Source: Pseudomonas sp. B21-040
Lineage (GTDB): Bacteria; Pseudomonadota; Gammaproteobacteria; Pseudomonadales; Pseudomonadaceae
Length of the DNA: 64,000 nt
Assembly: GCF_024748695.1 (NCBI RefSeq)
Contig: NZ_CP087176.1
Coordinates: 5,325,501-5,389,500, forward strand
Reading direction: 5' to 3'
The notes below the pieces were generated by a model that saw only the letters and a list, made by a program, of their open reading frames with translations, had not been told where the DNA came from and made no database searches. Positions 58,065 to 64,000 of this stretch are shown piece by piece; positions within the stretch are counted from its first letter, which is position 1, and each line of letters starts with the position of its first letter. The translations under genes were made by a program, and so were the position numbers.

Positions 58065-59486
58065 TTACGACGCCGAACGCACCGCACCTTGCGTTGCCTG
58101 GGTCGGTTGCAGCTTGAACACATAGAACAACACCGTCAGCAGCACCAGGAACGCAGGGCCGACATACAGTGCCACGCGGGTGTCCGGGAAGTAGGCCATC
58201 AGGCCGACCACCAACACCAGAAACGCCAGCGCCAGGTACGAACTGACCGGGTACAGCCACATCTTGTACGTGAGGCCGGCACACTCGCTGGCGCTCAGGC
58301 CTTTGCGGAACTTGAGCTGAGCCAACAGGATCATCACCCAGGTCCAGATCGCGCCGAAGGTGGCAATCGCGGTGACCCAGACGAAGACCTTCTCCGGCGC
58401 CACGTAGTTGAGCAACACGCCCAACAGCAACGCGCCCATCGATAACAGCAAGGCGCGGCGAGGTACGCCGTTGCTCGACGTCTTGGCGAAACCGGCCGGG
58501 GCCTGGCCATTCTGCGCCAGGCTGTAGAGCATGCGCCCGGTGCTGAAAATGCCGCCGTTACAGGACGACAGCGCAGCGGTGATCACCACGAAATTGATGA
58601 TACCGGCGGCGGTCTTGATGCCCAGGCGCTCGAACGTCATCACAAACGGACTGCCCTGGGTGCCGATTTCGTTCCATGGGTAGATCGACAGGATCACGAA
58701 CAGCGCGCCGACGTAGAACAGCAGAATCCGCCAGAACACCGAGCCAATGGCATCCGGGATGGTCTTGCGCGGGTTCTTGGCTTCACCGGCGGTCAGGCCG
58801 ATCATCTCGACGCCCAGGTAGGCGAACATGACCATCTGCAGCGACATCAACACGCCTTGCACGCCATTGGGCATGAAACCGCCGTGGGCCCAGAGATTGG
58901 AAATCCCCAGCGCCACGCCATCGTTGCCGAACCCGAAAGCGATGATGCCGATACCACCGACCACCATGGCAATGATGGTGACGATCTTGATCAGGGCGAA
59001 CCAGAACTCGAACTCACCGAAGGCCTTGACCGCGATCAGGTTGATGGTGCCCATGCTGATCAACGCCGACAGCGCCCAGATCCAGCGCGGCACATCGGGG
59101 AACCAGACCCCCATGTACACCGCCACCGCTGTGATTTCCGCGACGCAGGTCACCAGCCACAAGAACCAATAGTTCCAGCCGGTAAGGAAGCCCGCCAAGG
59201 GGCCGAGATAGTCTTGGGCATAACGGCTGAACGAGCCGGCGACCGGGTTGTGCACGGCCATTTCGCCCAGGGCACGCATGATCACCAGGATCGCCAGACC
59301 GCCAATGATGTAGGACAGCATGATGGCGGGACCGGCCATTTCGATGGCCTTGGCCGACCCCAGGAACAGGCCGACGCCGATACAGGCACCGAGTGCCATC
59401 AAGCGAATATGCCGTTCGCCGAGTTCGCGTTTAAGCGGGCCGCCTTGAGCGGTCTCGCCGTTGGGCAGGTGATTGCCGACAGGCAT
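58065..59486 (-). CDS. Amino acid permease, ProY-like
   Basis: 473 residues, 12 helices, AAT/APC family. Similar through its length to E. coli ProY: HIRLMALGACIGVGLFLGSA, MRALGEMAVHNPVAGSFSRY, MSLQMVMFAYLGVEMIGLTAGEA, SIYPWNEIGTQGSPFVMTF. So proline or another neutral/aromatic amino acid is the probable substrate; hutT or aromatic permeases are alternatives. I prefer ATG 59486, eight bases after GAGG, over 59495, which abuts it. Confidence 0.9.
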   Translation of the reverse strand: MPVGNHLPNGETAQGGPLKRELGERHIRLMALGACIGVGLFLGSAKAIEMAGPAIMLSYIIGGLAILVIMRALGEMAVHNPVAGSFSRYAQDYLGPLAGFLTGWNYWFLWLVTCVAEITAVAVYMGVWFPDVPRWIWALSALISMGTINLIAVKAFGEFEFWFALIKIVTIIAMVVGGIGIIAFGFGNDGVALGISNLWAHGGFMPNGVQGVLMSLQMVMFAYLGVEMIGLTAGEAKNPRKTIPDAIGSVFWRILLFYVGALFVILSIYPWNEIGTQGSPFVMTFERLGIKTAAGIINFVVITAALSSCNGGIFSTGRMLYSLAQNGQAPAGFAKTSSNGVPRRALLLSMGALLLGVLLNYVAPEKVFVWVTAIATFGAIWTWVMILLAQLKFRKGLSASECAGLTYKMWLYPVSSYLALAFLVLVVGLMAYFPDTRVALYVGPAFLVLLTVLFYVFKLQPTQATQGAVRSAS

Positions 59487-60102
59487 AGGGGACATCCTCG
59501 TCTTGTTATTGGATTTAGCCACTGAGTGTCGAAGCGCTGACCGATAAGCCATTGCTTGCCTGAAACCGGTCTACTTCGTGAGCAGGACCGTCCTGTAGGA
59601 CAAAACCTCGAGGATCAGCGGGACGTGCAGTATAAAAAGCATCGATCAGGTTTTTTCACTCTATAAATCACAATATGCAGCCATAAGTCTCGGCAAAATA
59701 GCAATTTATGGAGAGGTATTAACTGGCTAAAGGCGATTACACTCGCCTCTGAAACGGCGGCGAGTATTGCACAGCATTGGTGCATCGTCATGCACTTGCC
59801 TAAACCTTATTTACTGCTGAACAGCTCTAGATCAAGCCTCTTCAGCCATAACACCACCGCCCCCTGGTAGCAGCTGCCGAAGGCTGCGTTCGACTGCGCA
59901 GCAGTCGTAAATCAGACACCGCGGCTTTCCAGACAAATTGAAATTGCAGGATTGGCGACTGCTGCGCAGTCGAACGCAGCCTTCGGCAGCTGCTACAGGG
60001 ATTTGTGTGGATACAAAAAAATAGGCGATAACCTTGTCCACAATTTTTTCACCTTTGCCAACCACCGTCTAAGCTTCAGACAAGTCAGATCAATCTGCGT
60101 GA
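59487..60102. other. 616-bp divergent intergenic region
   Basis: AT-rich promoter-like sequence near 59640-59720 (upstream of the permease), then the 41-bp inverted repeat at 59867-59996. Short open frames cross the repeat on both strands but look like artefacts of it. No gene supported. Confidence 0.55.
59867..59996. repeat. Inverted repeat with two perfect 41-bp arms
   Basis: The left arm 59867-59907 starts GTAGCAGCTGCCGAAGGCTG. The right arm 59956-59996 is its perfect reverse complement. The loop is 48 bp. The arms contain an internal palindrome (CTGCGCAG). This is a repeat family distinct from the REP doublets elsewhere in the window. Confidence 0.85.
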
Positions 60103-63100
60103 ATGGATCAATCGGCTATGGGCGCTTTGTGGCAAACCGATACGAGTAAAACTGTGGTCCCGACTGAACGAGTGGATGAAGCGCCTTTACCTGAAAAACC
60201 CCGTACCAGTCGTGTCAAACACGGCTGGAAGGCGTTTTGGTTGTTGTTGCTGATCATTCTGATCGTCGTGGGCCTGGCCGCTGCCAAGGAAATGCGCACG
60301 TCGAAATTTCAGGCGCGGGAAGTCAGCAAATTCGCTGCGTCCCTGAGTTACACCCTGGAACCAGGCCCTAGCGATGCGATTCGTTACCCTGGCGCCGGGC
60401 CTTTTGATTTGCGTCTGGGCTATAGCTCTCTGAATGAGTTCCTGCCCCGGTTGCTCAAGCGCGACTACGTGATCTCGGCGCAGACCCGTTTTTCCAAAAA
60501 GTTGATGGACTACAGCGACAAGGGCCTGTTCGTGCCCTATTCGGAAAAAATCCAGGCCGGGCTGTCGATCACCGATTGCCGCGCGTTGCCGCTGTACCAG
60601 TTCAAGTATCCGCAGCAGCTTTATTCAAGCTTTGAATCGATCCCGCCGGTGGTGATCAACAGCCTGTTGTTCATCGAGAACCGTTTCCTGCTCGACCCCA
60701 AGCAACCCTTGGCCAACCCCGCCGTGGACTGGCCGCGCTTCGGCATGGCGGCGTGGTCGCAGGTAGCCAAATTGATTCACCTGCCGGGTCAATCGGCGGG
60801 CGGCAGTACCCTGGCGACACAGCTTGAAAAGTATCGGCATTCGCCCGATGGCCTGACGGTATCGGGGGCGGAAAAGATCCGGCAGATGATTTCCGCCACC
60901 GTGCGCGCCTATCAGGCCGGCCCGGAAACCCTCGATGCCCGGAAAAATGTGGTCCGCGACTACCTCAACAGCGTGCCGCTGTCCGCCGTGCCCGGTCACG
61001 GTGAAGTGCATGGCATGGCCGAAGGGTTGCGCGTCTGGTACGGCGCCGACTTCGACAAGGCCAACGAAACCCTGGCCAGCCCAGCCACCGATCCAAAAAC
61101 GATGGCCGCCAAAGGCCTGGCCCTGCGTGAAATGCTCTCGTTGATGATTGCCCAGCGCCGGCCTTCCCACTACCTGACCAAGGGCCGTGATGAACTGGTC
61201 GATCTCACTGACAGCCACATCCGACTGCTGGCACAAAATGGCGTGATCGATGGGCCGTTTGCCGCTGCGGCATTGGCCAGCAAGGTCACTTATCGCGACT
61301 GGCAAACCCAGCCGACCATTCAGCCCATTGAAACCAACAAAGGCATCAGCGTGGCACGCAGTCGCTTGGGCGGCTTGCTCAATCGTCCACTGTACGACCT
61401 CGATCGCCTTGATCTGTCTGCCACCAGTACCTTGCAAGGCCAGCTGCAATCCCAGGCCACCGAGTACCTCAAGCACCTGGCCGACCCGGTATTTGCGGCG
61501 CAGATCGGCTTGATGGGCGAACGCCTGCTCACCCCCACCAGCACCACCCAGGTGCGCTACAGCTTCACCCTGTTTGAACTGACGCCGGACGGCGCGCGCG
61601 TACGCATCCAGACCGACAGCACCGACCAGCCGTTCGACATCAACGAAGGCAGCAAGCTGGAACTGGGCTCCACTGCAAAAATGCGCGTGCTCACCACCTA
61701 CCTGCAAATCATCGCCGAACTGCACGACAAATATGCCGGGATGACCATTCCAGAGCTGAAAAAAGTCGATGTCCCCGATCAGGACCGACTGAGTCGTTGG
61801 GCCGTCGATTACCTGATCGAGAATCAAGATCGCAATCTGCCGGCCATGCTGGGTGCCGCGCTGGATCGCAAATACTCGGCCAGCCCCGGCGAAGCGTTTT
61901 TCACCGGTGGCGGGTTGCACGTGTTCCATAACTTTCGCAAGGAAGACAACGGCCGCATCCCTACCCTGCGCGATGCGCTGCGTGAATCGATCAACCTGCC
62001 GTTCATTCGGTTAATGCGCGACCTGGTGCGCTACGCCACGTATTCGGGCCCCAACAACAGCGCAGAACTGCTCAAGGACGACCGCGACCCTCGCCGTCAG
62101 GAATACCTGGCCGATTTCGCCGACCGCGAAGGCACCTCGTTCCTGCTGAAATTCTGGAAGAAATACAAAAACAAGGACACCCAGGCACGGCTCGACACCT
62201 TCCTCGACAGCATGCGCCCGACACCGATCCGTCTGGCGGCGGTCCATCGTTATATGCTGCCGCAAGCCAGTCAGGAAAGCTTCAACACCTTCGTTCGCAC
62301 GCATCTCAAAGGTGCCAAGCTCACTGAAAAACTCACCGACGAACGCCTGCAACGGCTCTACGAAAGCTATGGTCCCGGCGCCTACGACCTGCCGGACCAG
62401 GGCTTCATCGCCAAGGTCCACCCGCTGGACATGTGGTTGATGGGCTACCTGCTGAACAACCCCGACGCCAAGTGGGGCCAGATCGTCAAGGCCAGTCAGT
62501 TCGAACGTCAGGAAGTCTATAGCTGGCTGTTCAAAAGCAAGCACAAGGGCGCCCGCGACAGCCGCATCCGCACCATGCTCGAGATCGAAGCCTTCCTGGA
62601 CATTCACCAGCGCTGGCAGAAAGTCGGCTACCCCTTCGATCATCTGGTGCCGTCGCTGGCCACCGCCATCGGTAGCTCTGGCGACCGTCCGGCGGCGCTG
62701 GGCGAGTTGATCGGGACCATCCTCAACGATGGCGTGCGCATGCCGACACTGCGCATCGACACGCTGCATTTCGCGGCCAACACCCCGTATGAAACCAAGT
62801 TGATCAACGACCCGGTCGTGGGCAAACGGGTGATGCCATCCGAAGTCGCCACGGCCATGCGCGAAGCCTTGTCCCAAGTGGTGGATGCCGGTACCGCAAA
62901 ACGTGTGTCCGGCAGTTTCACATTGCCCAATGGCAAACCCCTGGCCATGGGCGGCAAGACCGGGACGGGTGACAACCGCATTGCGGCCATTGGTTCCGGC
63001 GGCCGGGTGCTGAGCTCCAAATCCCTCAATCGCACGGCGACCTTCGTGTTCTACATCGGCGACAACCATTTCGGCACCCTCACCGCTTTCGTGCCGGGTC

Positions 63101-63234
63101 GCTCGGCCGAAACGTTCACGTTCACTTCAGCACTGCCGGTGCAAGTGCTCAAGGGCATGGCGCCGATTCTGATGCCCTACCTGCAACCGGGAAGTAACAC
63201 CGGGTGCCTGCCTGTCGAGGTGGCACGGCGTTGA
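60103..63234 (+). CDS. Large bifunctional penicillin-binding protein (transglycosylase/transpeptidase)
   Basis: 1043 residues. Cytoplasmic N-terminus, one membrane helix (about 46-63), then a GT51 transglycosylase domain: E192 in FIENRFLLDP, GGSTLATQLEKY near 233. Transpeptidase domain with SxxK at Ser523 (GSTAKMR), SxN at Ser629-Ile-Asn631 and KTG at 952-954. So all three catalytic motifs are kept, but it differs from PonA/PBP1b: the GT51 region has EN in place of ED and the SxN-KTG distance is long (about 320 residues). Substrates are expected to be lipid II and peptidoglycan strands. Role as a specialised or stress-related PBP is a guess. Confidence 0.85.
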   Translation: MDQSAMGALWQTDTSKTVVPTERVDEAPLPEKPRTSRVKHGWKAFWLLLLIILIVVGLAAAKEMRTSKFQAREVSKFAASLSYTLEPGPSDAIRYPGAGPFDLRLGYSSLNEFLPRLLKRDYVISAQTRFSKKLMDYSDKGLFVPYSEKIQAGLSITDCRALPLYQFKYPQQLYSSFESIPPVVINSLLFIENRFLLDPKQPLANPAVDWPRFGMAAWSQVAKLIHLPGQSAGGSTLATQLEKYRHSPDGLTVSGAEKIRQMISATVRAYQAGPETLDARKNVVRDYLNSVPLSAVPGHGEVHGMAEGLRVWYGADFDKANETLASPATDPKTMAAKGLALREMLSLMIAQRRPSHYLTKGRDELVDLTDSHIRLLAQNGVIDGPFAAAALASKVTYRDWQTQPTIQPIETNKGISVARSRLGGLLNRPLYDLDRLDLSATSTLQGQLQSQATEYLKHLADPVFAAQIGLMGERLLTPTSTTQVRYSFTLFELTPDGARVRIQTDSTDQPFDINEGSKLELGSTAKMRVLTTYLQIIAELHDKYAGMTIPELKKVDVPDQDRLSRWAVDYLIENQDRNLPAMLGAALDRKYSASPGEAFFTGGGLHVFHNFRKEDNGRIPTLRDALRESINLPFIRLMRDLVRYATYSGPNNSAELLKDDRDPRRQEYLADFADREGTSFLLKFWKKYKNKDTQARLDTFLDSMRPTPIRLAAVHRYMLPQASQESFNTFVRTHLKGAKLTEKLTDERLQRLYESYGPGAYDLPDQGFIAKVHPLDMWLMGYLLNNPDAKWGQIVKASQFERQEVYSWLFKSKHKGARDSRIRTMLEIEAFLDIHQRWQKVGYPFDHLVPSLATAIGSSGDRPAALGELIGTILNDGVRMPTLRIDTLHFAANTPYETKLINDPVVGKRVMPSEVATAMREALSQVVDAGTAKRVSGSFTLPNGKPLAMGGKTGTGDNRIAAIGSGGRVLSSKSLNRTATFVFYIGDNHFGTLTAFVPGRSAETFTFTSALPVQVLKGMAPILMPYLQPGSNTGCLPVEVARR

Positions 63235-63333
63235 TTGACGAGGGTGGTAATTAAATATTTTCGACATCGATAAAATTAATGATGCGCAAGTACGCACACT
63301 GACTTAACAGCAGTAATTCAGACTTTTACTTTT

Positions 63334-63370
63334 AACGTTGGAGGGTAGGCTGGAGCCTTCTTTCAACGTT
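63334..63370 (+). promoter_or_regulatory. Hairpin in the leader of the right-edge DUF6543 gene
   Basis: AACGTTG (63334-63340) and CAACGTT (63364-63370) flank an AGGCT/GCCT stem; the start codon is 18 bp downstream. Confidence 0.4.
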
Positions 63371-63387
63371 TAAGGTTTATTAAAACA

Positions 63388-64000
63388 ATGACTGACCCAC
63401 AAGGACGTACTGCCAAAAACAAAGGCCGCCATTATGACTTTATAACAAGTCGAATCCCTGCCCCGCTCAAAGAAGTTTCATCCCAGAGGATCAAGGCGCT
63501 AAGCGCTGCCCGCACAGGCCGCGGGCACTGGATATCCGCCGCTTCACCGTCCAGTCATTCTTTATTGAAAGCGGCCAGTCTGAAACTTTGGGCATCACAA
63601 AACAAAGTGGACTTAATGCTTGATGAGTTACAGGATATTTATACATTTGCCGTACCCTTATTAAGCGCCGCCTTAAAAGAGCAGTACGGGATCGACGACA
63701 ACACAAGAACAACTTACTTACATCTTTATTTACCCAAAGCGCGTCCCTGGTACGCCATCAACCTATCGGGGGGCGTTGTCGTTCGCAATGTTTCGCTACT
63801 GGACGCCGCATTGCATAACTTCGCCCGACACGAAACCTGCGAAGCGGCCTCCGATTTCATCACCCAGCCCGACGAGCGAGGGCTGTTCGATATCAAGCCG
63901 ATCAAACGCAAAATGTCCATTGCCCAATTCCAGACCCTGTGCCGGGAACTGGACATTGGCGCGCGGTACACCAAGCACCTTGAAAGCACCTTGTTGCCGG
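63388..64000 (+). CDS. DUF6543 (dermonecrotic-toxin-like) protein, N-terminal part, right edge truncated
   Basis: The frame is open from ATG 63388 to the window end: 204 complete codons and no stop. The start is MTDPQGRTAKNKGRHYDFIT; later segments include LLKAASLKLWASQNKVDLML, HLYLPKARPWYAINLSGG and KRKMSIAQFQTLCRELDIG. These fit, from memory, the N-terminal region of DUF6543 proteins of Pseudomonas. If it is as long as its relatives, more than 1000 residues lie outside. The gene lies 153 bp after the PBP gene on the same strand with its own leader hairpin. Confidence 0.72.
   Translation, partial: MTDPQGRTAKNKGRHYDFITSRIPAPLKEVSSQRIKALSAARTGRGHWISAASPSSHSLLKAASLKLWASQNKVDLMLDELQDIYTFAVPLLSAALKEQYGIDDNTRTTYLHLYLPKARPWYAINLSGGVVVRNVSLLDAALHNFARHETCEAASDFITQPDERGLFDIKPIKRKMSIAQFQTLCRELDIGARYTKHLESTLLP

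Noticed and set aside
59832..60149. Short open frames on both strands around 59.9 kb
   Set aside because: They are produced by the 41-bp inverted repeat and lack ribosome sites.

Overview
The window is chromosomal DNA from a Pseudomonas of the broad P. fluorescens group. The reasons are the gene order (rnf-nth-PA3496 family; argG-motY-pyrC-rnt-peroxiredoxin-bfd-bfrB-grxD; argF followed by an ABC ATPase), the glpFKRD and glutamate/aspartate-transport-aauSR modules, GC-rich codon use, and many REP-type palindromes of the GTAGGAGC/GCTCCTAC kind between genes. There is no rRNA, tRNA, CRISPR array, insertion sequence or prophage. Both edges cut a gene: metG on the left, and a DUF6543-type gene on the right.

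Region 1 (1-6.3 kb): the end of metG, then a compact overlapping rnfABDGE-nth operon that lacks rnfC. Its RnfB has lost the membrane anchor and gained a long C-terminal repeat tail. RnfA and RnfE lack three of the four cysteines that hold the membrane [2Fe-2S] cluster in normal Rnf. Region 2 (6.3-8.2 kb): a NarL/BvgA-type response regulator, a strikingly A+C-rich gap, and an orphan two-helix membrane protein. Region 3 (8.3-21.4 kb): core metabolism (argG, motY, pyrC, rnt, peroxiredoxin, the bfd/bfrB iron-storage pair, grxD, an orphan molybdopterin oxidoreductase, argF plus an ABC ATPase, a PhzF-family enzyme, ybaK).

Region 4 (21.4-27.1 kb): glycerol use, with glpF-glpK, glpR and glpD, GlpR-like operators and Hfq/Crc-type A-rich motifs. 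Region 5 (27.1-34.4 kb): the acidic amino acid ABC transporter gltIJKL followed by its two-component system aauSR. The gltI promoter carries a consensus sigma-54 site and two AauR boxes, so AauR probably activates the transporter. Region 6 (34.4-44.3 kb) is more accessory: two overlapping lipoprotein genes, a DsbA-fold enzyme, a DUF6124 gene behind a structured leader with mutually exclusive pairings, a secreted alpha/beta hydrolase and a 1738-residue DUF6543 toxin-like protein.

Region 7 (44.3-52.9 kb): divergent metE/metR, small metabolic genes, and a possible polyamine/amide module (PuuP-like permease, nitrilase-family hydrolase, LuxR regulator). Region 8 (52.9-64 kb): cell-envelope and transport genes (glutamate-synthase-like FMN protein, GtrA and a GtrII-like glucosyltransferase without GtrB, OpgC-family acyltransferase, ProY-like permease, a large bifunctional penicillin-binding protein) and the start of a second DUF6543 gene.

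The best candidates for something undescribed are the rewired Rnf complex without RnfC and the DUF6124 leader RNA.
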